Shown: in pieces, positions 1 through 6,650 of the stretch
Position numbering within the stretch: the stretch's first letter is position 1
Layout: each line of letters begins with the position of its first letter
Origin: Alphaproteobacteria bacterium
Lineage (GTDB): Bacteria; Pseudomonadota; Alphaproteobacteria; Sneathiellales; Sneathiellaceae
DNA length: 8,726 bases
NCBI GenBank assembly: GCA_006226265.1
Contig: SBHH01000323.1
Location: 1 to 8,726 of the forward strand
Direction of reading: 5' to 3'
Position numbers and translations under genes: made by a program
The notes under the pieces: generated by a model
Database searches by the model: none
The model's input: only the letters and a program-made list of their open reading frames with translations
What the model was told of the DNA's origin: nothing

Positions 1-232
1 CCACCGATGTCTCGCCGCCCATGATCTGGACATGGACGGGAACCCCGGCGGGCGTGCGGCCGCCCTCTTTCAGTTCGGGACAATAGTGATAGAAGACATG
101 CGCCGGGAAAAGGTTCTGGCTGACGCGGACAAACTCCGACACGCAAAGATCGAAGCCGCCAATCCGCGTCAGGATATCCCGGATATAAACATCGACGACC
201 CCTTCCATCGGGGCCAGCGTGAGTTCCGTCAC
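1..232 (-). CDS. dusC: tRNA-dihydrouridine synthase, DusC-like (5' end only, runs off the left edge)
   Basis: This is the N-terminal part of a flavoenzyme that reduces a uridine in tRNA to dihydrouridine using FMN and NADPH in the cytosol. About 77 codons are visible. Near the N-terminus the protein reads LAPMEGVVD, the FMN-site motif of Dus proteins, followed by RDILTRIGGFDLCVSEFVRV and then YCPELKEGGRTPAG and VHVQIMGG. This run matches my recollection of E. coli DusC (LAPMEG, DLCITEFVRV, CPEL, RTPSG, VQLLG) better than DusA or DusB. The catalytic cysteine region (NCGCP) would lie outside the window. No ATG precedes the conserved motif. I chose the GTG at 230-232 because an AGAGGA ribosome site (240-245) lies 7 bases before it; an in-frame GTG at 257-259 would add nine residues, and a stop lies at 263-265. 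The gene is divergent from amn. The family is firm; the DusC subtype is likely. Confidence 0.85.
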   Translation of the reverse strand, partial: MTELTLAPMEGVVDVYIRDILTRIGGFDLCVSEFVRVSQNLFPAHVFYHYCPELKEGGRTPAGVPVHVQIMGGETSV

Positions 233-239
233 GTCAATT

Positions 240-245
240 TCCTCT
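240..245 (-). promoter_or_regulatory. Ribosome binding site that decides the dusC start
   Basis: AGAGGA on the minus strand lies 7 bases before the GTG at 230-232. The alternative GTG at 257-259 has only AT-rich sequence and no purine-rich ribosome site before it. The shorter protein also begins close to LAPMEG, as E. coli DusC does. Confidence 0.55.
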
Positions 246-274
246 GTTTTTTCTGTCACAATTTAATGATAACA

Positions 275-302
275 TGGACACGGCAAAAAAGAGTGAAAGA
301 AT
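275..302 (+). promoter_or_regulatory. Possible weak sigma70-type promoter for amn
   Basis: TGGACA at 275-280 matches the -35 consensus at five of six positions. After a 16-base spacer comes AAGAAT at 297-302, which matches the -10 consensus at four of six. This would start transcription near position 309 and give a leader of about 35 bases. The -10 match is poor, so this is only a candidate. No better pair was seen for amn, and no convincing pair was seen for the divergent dusC. Confidence 0.25.
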
Positions 303-304
303 GC

Positions 305-325
305 GAACTGTCATAGGGGCAGTTC
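305..325 (+). repeat. Inverted repeat (hairpin) before the amn ribosome site
   Basis: GAACTGTC at 305-312 pairs with GGCAGTTC at 318-325 around a five-base loop, with one T-G pair. It ends six bases before the AAAGGAAAG ribosome site of amn (331-339). It could be an operator or a structured mRNA leader. It carries CTGTCAT at 308-314, identical to a PHO-box half-site, but no good second half-site was seen. The pairing is seen directly; any role is inference. Confidence 0.45.
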
Positions 326-345
326 AGAGCAAAGGAAAGACATAA

Positions 346-1839
346 ATGAGTGATCTCCTCTCTCATGACAGCCGGACTCACGGCAATATTACCCAAATTC
401 AGGAATTTACCGAAGCAGGCCCGGCCTTCAACTATATCCGCGCGCTCTATAACGAGAATGCGGACAAGGTGAAGACGCGCTTCGACGCCTTTGGAAAGGG
501 CGACAAGACCACCCCGGCGGAGGCCGCCTGCTATCCTTACGTCGGCCTGACGGTCGAGGCGGGAGATATCAATCTTAATACCCGCCGGTCCTACGGCAAT
601 ATCGATGCGGCGGGCACCTTCGGCACGACCGTGACCCAGCCGGACCTTTTTGAGAGCTATTACAAGGAACAGATCGACCTGATCCTTAAAAATCATCAGC
701 GGCCCGTCTCCGTTGGTCTCAGCGACAAACCGATGCCGCTGCCCTTCGTGATCGAAAGCGCCTCGGCCAATGTCTCGGTCCATGACATGCGCGCGCTGCA
801 GGACATTTTCTACATGCCGGACCTTGCGAATATCAATGACAGCATCGCGAACGGCACTTATCTCCCGCCGGACGGGGAGCCGAAGCCGCTTTCCCTTTTC
901 ACAGCGGCGCGGGTCGATTATTCGCTGCAGCGCCTTTCCCATTACACCGGCACGGCGCCCGAATATTTCCAGCGATTTGTCCTTTTCACCAATTACCAGC
1001 GCTATGTCGATGAATTTATCGAATATGGCCGGGAGCAGGTTGAAAAAGGCAATGAATACAAGGCTCTAGTGGAGCCCGGCAATGTCGTTACGCCGAACAC
1101 GAAGCTGACCGATATGGCCGCATCAGGCGTCGCCCCCGCCCATCTGCCGCAGATGCCCGCCTATCATCTCATGGGGGAGAAGCATATGGGCATCACCCTC
1201 GTTAATATCGGGGTGGGCCCGTCAAATGCCAAAACCATCACGGATCATATCGCCGTCCTCCGGCCGCATTGCTGGCTGATGGTCGGCCATTGCGGTGGCC
1301 TTCGCCGGACCCAGCGGCTTGGCGATTTCGTCCTCGCCCATGCCTATGTGCGCGAGGATCATGTGCTGGATGAGGATATCCATCCCTCCGTCCCGCTGCC
1401 CGCCATTGCCGAAATCCAGGTCGCACTGACCGAGGCGGTGGCGCGCGCCAATGATGTCCGGACGGAAGGCACGGATATCAAGGAGCATTTCCGGACCGGC
1501 ACCATCTATACCACCGATGATCGAGACTGGGAATTGCGCCATAAGGAGCTGGCTGTCCGGTTCAACCAGTCCCGTGCCATCGCCGTGGATATGGAATCGG
1601 CCACCATTGCCGCCAACGGCTTTCGCTTCCGCGTGCCCTATGGCACCCTTCTTTGCGTGTCCGACAAGCCGATCCACGGAGAGATCAAACTGCCGGGCAT
1701 GGCCAATAAATTCTATGAGGACCGGACGGCGAAGCATCTGCATATCGGCATTGATACGCTGCGCCATTTACGAAAAAGCGGCGTCGAAAGCCTGCATTCG
1801 CGCAAGCTCCGGAGCTTTGACGAGCCTGCCTTCCGGTGA
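346..1839 (+). CDS. amn: AMP nucleosidase
   Basis: Hydrolyses AMP to adenine and ribose 5-phosphate in the cytosol, helping set the adenylate pool. The protein is 497 residues, close to the roughly 484 of E. coli Amn. The N-terminal half (about 20-180) is the Amn-specific domain, including YPYVGLTVEAGD and SYGNIDAAGTF. The C-terminal half (about 280-475) is a purine nucleoside phosphorylase-type fold. It shows the phosphate-site segments NIGVGPSNAKT (287-297) and GHCGGLR (314-320), TDDRDWE (390-396), the ribose- and base-site VDMESA (414-419), and VSDKPIHGE (438-446), whose Asp440 corresponds to the catalytic acid. The ATG has a clear AAAGGAAAG ribosome site at 331-339. It is transcribed alone and divergent from dusC. 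No terminator is evident after the stop, and the neighbouring hydrolase gene ends 8 bp away on the other strand. All core motifs are present, so it should be active. Confidence 0.96.
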   Translation: MSDLLSHDSRTHGNITQIQEFTEAGPAFNYIRALYNENADKVKTRFDAFGKGDKTTPAEAACYPYVGLTVEAGDINLNTRRSYGNIDAAGTFGTTVTQPDLFESYYKEQIDLILKNHQRPVSVGLSDKPMPLPFVIESASANVSVHDMRALQDIFYMPDLANINDSIANGTYLPPDGEPKPLSLFTAARVDYSLQRLSHYTGTAPEYFQRFVLFTNYQRYVDEFIEYGREQVEKGNEYKALVEPGNVVTPNTKLTDMAASGVAPAHLPQMPAYHLMGEKHMGITLVNIGVGPSNAKTITDHIAVLRPHCWLMVGHCGGLRRTQRLGDFVLAHAYVREDHVLDEDIHPSVPLPAIAEIQVALTEAVARANDVRTEGTDIKEHFRTGTIYTTDDRDWELRHKELAVRFNQSRAIAVDMESATIAANGFRFRVPYGTLLCVSDKPIHGEIKLPGMANKFYEDRTAKHLHIGIDTLRHLRKSGVESLHSRKLRSFDEPAFR

Positions 1840-1847
1840 ACAGCGCT

Positions 1848-2738
1848 TTATGGCCGGCTGGCCTCCAGATGCGGCAGGATAATCCCGGCAAGATGATCCG
1901 AAAGGGCAGGGGACAGGTCATGTCCCATGCCGGGAACCAATTCGAACCTTGCGTCCTTGATCAGCTCCGCCGTTTCCGAGCCTGCCTGCCAGGGGATCAG
2001 CATATCATCCTTGCCATGGATGACGAGGGTTGGCGCCATGACGCCCGCAAGCGCGCCTTCCTTCAGGCGGGAGGCCTGAACCGCCGTATATTGACGCAGA
2101 TAGCCGGTCGGGCAATAGCATCGCTCGACACAGCTACGGATATGCCGCATCAGCGCGACCCGGTCCCAGCGAAAGCCCGGACTGCCGATCACGTCATTTA
2201 CTTCCAGCCCGAAGGCGATGACATCATCAAGGTCCTGGCTGGAGGGGGCATTCATCAGCACCGTATTGGCGGCGGCGGAAGGCGGCGGCAGGAAACGGTT
2301 ACTGCTGGACGACATCATGGAGGTAAGAGAAATCAGCCGGTTGGGATAAAAAACCGCCATCTGCTGGGCGATCATCCCGCCCATCGACATACCGACGATA
2401 TGCGCGCGGGCGATGCCAAGCGCGTCCATCAGGCCAACGGTATCCGCCGCCATATCTTTCAGGAAGTAGGGCACTTTCGGTGTCCCGCCCGCCACGATCA
2501 CTTTCAAAATGGCCGGCAAATCGGGAGTGCCAAGCGTTTCAAGTTTTTCCGAAAGGCCGATATCGCGGTTATCGAAGCGCACCACATAATGACCGGCGGC
2601 GGCGATCCGCTCACAAAAGCTCGTCTGCCAGTCGATCAGTTGAAAGCCGAGCCCCGCAATGAGCAGGACCGCCGGATCGGCCGCATCCCCGAATGTTTCA
2701 TATTCAAGGGTGATCCCGTTGCATGTTGCCTGTGCCAT
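1848..2738 (-). CDS. Alpha/beta hydrolase, RdmC-like esterase family
   Basis: A 296-residue alpha/beta hydrolase of unknown substrate with no signal peptide, so probably cytosolic. The catalytic triad is visible: Ser118 in the nucleophile elbow GMSMGG (116-121), Asp245 in HGKDDMLIP (241-249) and His273 in PGMGHDLSP (269-277). LLIAGLG (25-31) is the oxyanion-hole loop, and RFDNRDIGLS (54-63) plus CYCPTGYLRQ are typical of the group containing the aclacinomycin methylesterase RdmC. Carboxylic ester hydrolysis is therefore the best guess; haloperoxidase-like or lactonase activity cannot be excluded. A GGGGA ribosome site (2745-2749) supports the ATG. The gene lies just past the trxA terminator with no promoter that I can see. 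A cluster C203-x3-C207-x-C209 lies in the cap region. Confidence 0.88.
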   Translation of the reverse strand: MAQATCNGITLEYETFGDAADPAVLLIAGLGFQLIDWQTSFCERIAAAGHYVVRFDNRDIGLSEKLETLGTPDLPAILKVIVAGGTPKVPYFLKDMAADTVGLMDALGIARAHIVGMSMGGMIAQQMAVFYPNRLISLTSMMSSSSNRFLPPPSAAANTVLMNAPSSQDLDDVIAFGLEVNDVIGSPGFRWDRVALMRHIRSCVERCYCPTGYLRQYTAVQASRLKEGALAGVMAPTLVIHGKDDMLIPWQAGSETAELIKDARFELVPGMGHDLSPALSDHLAGIILPHLEASRP

Positions 2739-2767
2739 CGCTTTTCCCCGAAATTCGCCTGCTCACA

Positions 2768-2797
2768 AAAAAGCGGACCGATAAAGGTCCGCTTTTT
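2768..2797 (-). terminator. Intrinsic terminator of trxA
   Basis: On the minus strand, a perfect 7-bp stem AGCGGACC-like (GCGGACC pairing with GGTCCGC, 2773-2779 and 2786-2792) encloses a six-base loop. It is extended by five A-T pairs and followed by a run of T. It lies 20 bases after the trxA stop. Because the stem is flanked by A on one side and T on the other, it could act in both directions, but only trxA ends into it. Confidence 0.93.
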
Positions 2798-2816
2798 CAT
2801 AAATAATCCGCAAGGC

Positions 2817-3137
2817 TTAGCTTGCCGACTTGATCCAGTCTTCAATCGCGCTTTTCGGCGAGGCGCCAACTTTCGTCGCGGCAATTTCACCGTCCTTGAA
2901 CAGCATCAGGGTCGGGATGCCGCGCACGCCGTATTTCGTCGGCGTATTCGGGTTTTCGTCGATATTGATCTTGGCGATCTTCAAGGACCCGTTCATTTCG
3001 GTCGCAATCTCGTCAAGTGCCGGAGCAATCTGTTTGCAGGGGCCACACCATTCGGCCCAGAAATCGACCAGAACAAGGCCAGAACTGTCTAGAACGTCCT
3101 GCTGAAAGGAGCTGTCGGTGACTTTCGTAGTGGTCAT
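2817..3137 (-). CDS. trxA: Thioredoxin 1
   Basis: A small cytosolic disulfide reductase that passes electrons from thioredoxin reductase to ribonucleotide reductase, PAPS reductase, methionine sulfoxide reductases and other proteins. The protein is 106 residues, the normal length for a single-domain TrxA. The active site WCGPCK (30-35) has both cysteines (31 and 34). The buried Asp25, Trp27, Pro39 and the cis-proline Pro75 in RGIPTLMLF are all present, as is the C-terminal GA-x-P segment. An AAGAGGA ribosome site (3142-3148) lies close before the ATG. The gene has its own promoter in the gap after addA and a strong terminator 20 bases beyond its stop. It therefore looks like a single-gene transcription unit, possibly with read-through from addBA. 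The addB-addA-trxA order is common in alphaproteobacteria. Identification is essentially certain. Confidence 0.98.
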   Translation of the reverse strand: MTTTKVTDSSFQQDVLDSSGLVLVDFWAEWCGPCKQIAPALDEIATEMNGSLKIAKINIDENPNTPTKYGVRGIPTLMLFKDGEIAATKVGASPKSAIEDWIKSAS

Positions 3138-3152
3138 ATTTTCCTCTTAAGG

Positions 3153-3166
3153 CTTTAATTTTAAAG
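3153..3166. repeat. AT-rich palindrome in the trxA leader
   Basis: CTTTAA-TT-TTAAAG is a near-perfect 14-base palindrome a few bases before the trxA ribosome site. It directly adjoins a G4/C4 hairpin (3166-3169 with 3177-3180). Within the trxA mRNA both lie between the predicted start point and the ribosome site, so they could affect leader folding. It could equally be chance in an AT-rich leader. Confidence 0.3.
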
Positions 3167-3203
3167 GGGTTCCGCGCCCCCGCATCACGCCCTTACCCTT
3201 GTG

Positions 3204-3232
3204 AATTTACGTGCTGCAAGGCGCATCGTCAA
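3204..3232 (-). promoter_or_regulatory. Sigma70-type promoter of trxA
   Basis: On the minus strand TTGACG (3227-3232, five of six to the -35 consensus) is followed by exactly 17 bases and then TAAATT (3204-3209, four of six to the -10 consensus). Transcription would start near 3197, giving a leader of about 60 bases to trxA. The -35 box lies about 10 bases beyond the addA stop, in the only non-coding gap here. The good spacing and placement make this the best promoter in the window. Confidence 0.65.
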
Positions 3233-3243
3233 GAGACGACGAT
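3225..3243. repeat. Inverted repeat overlapping the trxA -35 box
   Basis: On the minus strand ATCGTC and GACGAT form a 6-bp inverted repeat around a seven-base spacer, running from the last base of the addA stop codon across most of the -35 box. There is no T run after it, so it does not look like an addA terminator. A regulator binding here would block the promoter, but a chance repeat of this size is possible. Confidence 0.3.
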
Positions 3244-6200
3244 CACAACAATTCATTCGGCAAAACCATCAGATGTGGCTCATCCGTCCATAAAAGCGCG
3301 CATTTTATGGCTTTTCCCGGATATATCCGTTCCAGCGCGCGGGCATAGGCCGCCATCTGCCGGAGATAAATTTTCGGAACCCGCGCCGGGTCATGGGGGG
3401 AGGGGCGATTTGTCTTGTAATCGATGATGAGAACCTCCTTCTCGCCGACCAGCAGACGGTCCATCTGCCCCGACATGACCTGATCGCCGAAAACCCCGCT
3501 TAACGGGACCTCTGCCTGGCTGCCGGGGCCGAAAATGGCAGCAAATTCCGGATGATCGAGCACGGCCATCGTCTCGCGCAAAAGTTCCGCCTGCCTTTCA
3601 GGCTCCAGCGCATGGACGGGACGGGCAAGCCAGGCCCTCGCCGCCGTCTCCCGCTTCTCTGCCGGCATATCGGGCAGGATTTCGAGCAATCGGTGGATCA
3701 GAAGGCCACGGCGGAAGCGCGCGCCATCATCCCGGCCAAGCGGGGAGCGAACCGGCGGTTCTTCTTCCTCATCCCGCGACGGGGTAAGTGGACGGGGCGG
3801 GCTTGGTTCCACCGGCGCGGGCGCGGGCAACCAAGCGGGCAGGGGCGCGGGCGCTATTTCGGCCGCTATTTCCGGGACCGGCGCGATTTCCGCGGGCTTC
3901 CCGGTCGAGCGCCGCCGCCCGACCTCCCCAAAGGGAAGAGCAACCTCCTCCACTCCCTCGCCAAAGGCAGGGTCTATCAGTTCATACCAGCAGTCTTTCG
4001 GCCGTGCCTTTTTGCTTTCCCAGCCGCAGATATAAAGCCGATCTTCGGCGCGGGTGAGAGCCACATAGAGAAGCCTTTTCCGCTCCTCCGTCGCCCGTAG
4101 CTTTTCCTTCTCTCGCGCATCGCCGGTCAAGGGATCGTCATTCCCAACCCGGACGGGCCAGAGCGGCAGGCTCGTATCCTCCTCTTCCGTCCAGAAAAGC
4201 GACGGCCCCTTGCCGGCACCCCGGCAGGTATCAGGCAGGAAGACAATCGGCGCCTGCAACCCCTTCGATCCATGAACAGTGAGGACGCGGACTTCGTCGC
4301 GCCCCTGCTCCATATCGCGTTTCACCTCCGCCGCACCCGCCTCGATCCAGTGCAGGAAGGCCTGCAGCGAGGTCGCCTCCCGCCGCTGGTAGTCGAGCGC
4401 GCGGGACAGAAATTCCTCGATCGGGTCCGCCGCCTCTTGGCCTAAGCGGCGCAGCAGCTTCTCCCGCCCGCGAAGACGCCCGAGAATATCAGCGAAAAAT
4501 TCGTAAACCGGCACGAAATCGGCCCGCGCCAGCAAGTCGCGAAGGAACTTAAGCCCCTCGGCAAAGACGGAAAGGCCTGTATGATCTTCCCGAAGCGCGC
4601 GCCAGAGGCTGCCTTTGCGGCCATAGGCAAGCTCGAACAGCTGGTTATCGTCGCAGCCAACGAAGGGCCCCTTCAGCACCACGGCGAGATTGAGATCATC
4701 TTCCGGCAAGAGCACGAAGCGAGCGAGGGCCATCAAATCCATCACCGCGAGCTGCTCGGTTAGCACCATGCGATCTGCCCCGCCAACGGGAATATCGACG
4801 AGCTTCAGCGCCCGGACGATGGCCGCGAAAAAGGGCCCTCGGCTCTGCACCAAAATCATGATATCGCGGGGGCGGATCGGCCGCCCCTTCGCCGCCAGTA
4901 TTTCCCTGGTGTCGAGCCAGTGGCGGATTTGCGTCGCGATATTCCGGGCAAGCCGGGCGGCGGGCTGTGCATCCTGTCCCTGTTCCGCCGGAATATCCCA
5001 GGGATCGCTCGCCTCTTCCTCCGGCGGCTTCACAGTCGGCCAGATTTCGACAAGGCCCGCTTCCTCCGCCCGGCGGACGAGATGGCGGACAACCGATCCT
5101 TCCGCCGTGAGCCCAGCACGCACTTCGCCTTCCTCGAACACCCTGTCCACAAGTTCAAGAACCGCGCGGGTGGAGCGGAAGGAAAGATCGAGCGGGACAT
5201 TCCGCCATTCCTCCGCCGCCGCTTCGGCCTGTTCCTGAAAGGCATGGCGCATGACATCGAAGGCGGCGGGATCCGCTCCCTGGAAGGAATAGATCGACTG
5301 CTTTTCATCGCCCACGACAAAGAGCGTCCGGCGCGTCTCGACCGCGCCTTCCCCTGCAAAAAACTCCGCCGCCAGCGCGGCGATTACCTGCCATTGCAGA
5401 GCGCTCGTATCCTGCGCCTCATCGACCAGAATATGCTCGATCCCGCCGTCGAGCTTGTACATCACCCAGGGCGTCACGCCTTCGGATGTCAGGAGATCGC
5501 GGGTTTTGAGGATCAGGTCATCGTAATCGAGCTTGCCGCGGCGGCGCTTTTCTTCCTCAAACCGGCGGAGAAGATCGATCCCCACCCGGATGAGCGCGGC
5601 ACTGTTCGCGAGCACGCGGACCCTTCGGATATCCGCCTCCACCGCCTGCAACCGTTCCGCTTCCGCCGTCATCACATCGAGAATCTCGGGATAAGCCTCG
5701 ACCGCCGCCTTGGTCGCAAGCCGCGCCTGAATAGTACCTTTGGCGGTCAGGAAAACGCCGAGATAGGCCGGATAAAGCGCAACACGATCCTCCGGCGCGG
5801 AGAGCCAGGCCGCAAAAACCTCCGCTTTTTCAGTCGCTGTTTTCGAGGTCGCGACCCTTGCCAAAACCGCTACGGCCCGCCTGAGATTGTGGCCATCAAA
5901 CGACCCTTCATCGCAAGCGAAAGAGAGGATTTCATCCTCAGTTACGGCGGGATCGATGCCGATTTTCTGTGAGAGAGCCGTAATAATCCCGTCCACATCG
6001 CCGTGATCATGCAACAGGCGGAAAAGCGCACTTCGCTTGCCACTCAACGCCGTGAGAAGCGACTTGAAGCTTTCCTCATTCGCTTCCGCGCTTACCCGGA
6101 GGAGGTCCTCAATCAGGACGTCGTTCCCCGCTTCCTGCAGATCGAGCAGCATCTCCTCCTTCGCGAGATCGAGGATTTCATCCGCCGTGCGCTCATCCAT

Positions 6201-6650
6201 CACCTCGAAGTTAGGCGCAAGGCCCGCCTCCAGCGGGAAGCGGCCAAGGACCGACTGGCAGAAGGCATGGATCGTCTGGATTTTAAGCCCGCCCGGCGCA
6301 TCCAGCACGCTTGCGAACAGGCGGCGGGCACGCAGCCTCTCGATATCCTCGGGCGCGCGGTCCATCAGTTCATGAAGGTTTTGGGTAAGCTCCTCCTCGC
6401 TCATCACCGACCAGGCCCCCAGGGTCTCGTTGAGCCGGTTTGCCATTTCGGCGGCGGCGGCCTTGGTGAAGGTGATACAGAGAAGCCGTTCGGGGCGCGT
6501 CCCGTTCAGCATCAGGCGGAGGCAGCGTTCCACCAGCACGCGGGTCTTGCCCGACCCCGCCGAGGCCGATACCCAGACCGAGCTTTCCGGGTCCGCCGCG
6601 CGCTTCTGCCGCGCAATGCCATCCGCGATGAGATTGTGAAGGCCGCTCAT
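3243..6650 (-). CDS. addA: Double-strand break repair helicase-nuclease subunit AddA
   Basis: AddA is the motor and 3'-strand nuclease of AddAB, which unwinds and resects double-strand ends before RecA-dependent repair. Counting from the ATG at 6650 (1135 residues), the UvrD-type helicase motifs are Walker A ASAGSGKT (29-36, Lys35), TFTKAAAAEM (60-69), LVDEAQDTS (408-416), VGDEKQSIYSFQGADP (446-461), LSFRST (489-494), VLTVHGSKGLQ (789-799) and LLYVALTRAEDRL (860-872). An acidic and proline/alanine-rich linker (about 921-969) leads to a RecB-type nuclease with His986, Asp1064 (QMDRL), Asp1077 and Lys1079 (IDYKT) and Gln1098/Tyr1102. All key residues are intact. I prefer this start because it overlaps the addB stop as ATGA and has GAGGAG at 6659-6664, eight bases before it. 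A longer start at 6677 adds nine residues but has its purine run touching the ATG. Confidence 0.97.
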   Translation of the reverse strand: MSGLHNLIADGIARQKRAADPESSVWVSASAGSGKTRVLVERCLRLMLNGTRPERLLCITFTKAAAAEMANRLNETLGAWSVMSEEELTQNLHELMDRAPEDIERLRARRLFASVLDAPGGLKIQTIHAFCQSVLGRFPLEAGLAPNFEVMDERTADEILDLAKEEMLLDLQEAGNDVLIEDLLRVSAEANEESFKSLLTALSGKRSALFRLLHDHGDVDGIITALSQKIGIDPAVTEDEILSFACDEGSFDGHNLRRAVAVLARVATSKTATEKAEVFAAWLSAPEDRVALYPAYLGVFLTAKGTIQARLATKAAVEAYPEILDVMTAEAERLQAVEADIRRVRVLANSAALIRVGIDLLRRFEEEKRRRGKLDYDDLILKTRDLLTSEGVTPWVMYKLDGGIEHILVDEAQDTSALQWQVIAALAAEFFAGEGAVETRRTLFVVGDEKQSIYSFQGADPAAFDVMRHAFQEQAEAAAEEWRNVPLDLSFRSTRAVLELVDRVFEEGEVRAGLTAEGSVVRHLVRRAEEAGLVEIWPTVKPPEEEASDPWDIPAEQGQDAQPAARLARNIATQIRHWLDTREILAAKGRPIRPRDIMILVQSRGPFFAAIVRALKLVDIPVGGADRMVLTEQLAVMDLMALARFVLLPEDDLNLAVVLKGPFVGCDDNQLFELAYGRKGSLWRALREDHTGLSVFAEGLKFLRDLLARADFVPVYEFFADILGRLRGREKLLRRLGQEAADPIEEFLSRALDYQRREATSLQAFLHWIEAGAAEVKRDMEQGRDEVRVLTVHGSKGLQAPIVFLPDTCRGAGKGPSLFWTEEEDTSLPLWPVRVGNDDPLTGDAREKEKLRATEERKRLLYVALTRAEDRLYICGWESKKARPKDCWYELIDPAFGEGVEEVALPFGEVGRRRSTGKPAEIAPVPEIAAEIAPAPLPAWLPAPAPVEPSPPRPLTPSRDEEEEPPVRSPLGRDDGARFRRGLLIHRLLEILPDMPAEKRETAARAWLARPVHALEPERQAELLRETMAVLDHPEFAAIFGPGSQAEVPLSGVFGDQVMSGQMDRLLVGEKEVLIIDYKTNRPSPHDPARVPKIYLRQMAAYARALERIYPGKAIKCALLWTDEPHLMVLPNELL

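Noticed and set aside
32..316. A 94-codon open frame on the plus strand at the left edge
   Set aside because: It is antisense to the dusC start region, which has clear family motifs.
256..942. A 228-codon open frame on the minus strand over the start of amn
   Set aside because: It is antisense to the well supported amn coding region and runs across the dusC-amn gap; composition is that of a shadow frame.
1851..1862. GGCCGGCTGGCC short inverted repeat as a terminator for amn
   Set aside because: The stem is only four base pairs and no T run follows on the plus strand, and it lies in the hydrolase coding sequence.
1836..3092. A 418-codon open frame on the plus strand
   Set aside because: It lies antisense to the hydrolase and trxA, crosses the trxA terminator, and its protein is rich in His, Arg and Gly with no domain I recognise. 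Such shadow frames are common opposite GC-rich genes.
3738..3900. GC-rich repetitive stretch as a possible tandem repeat array or regulatory element
   Set aside because: It is explained by the Pro/Ala/Glu-rich linker codons of AddA; the reading frame is intact through it.
4920..5972. A 350-codon open frame on the plus strand
   Set aside because: It is antisense to addA across the helicase motifs; no recognisable domain is encoded.
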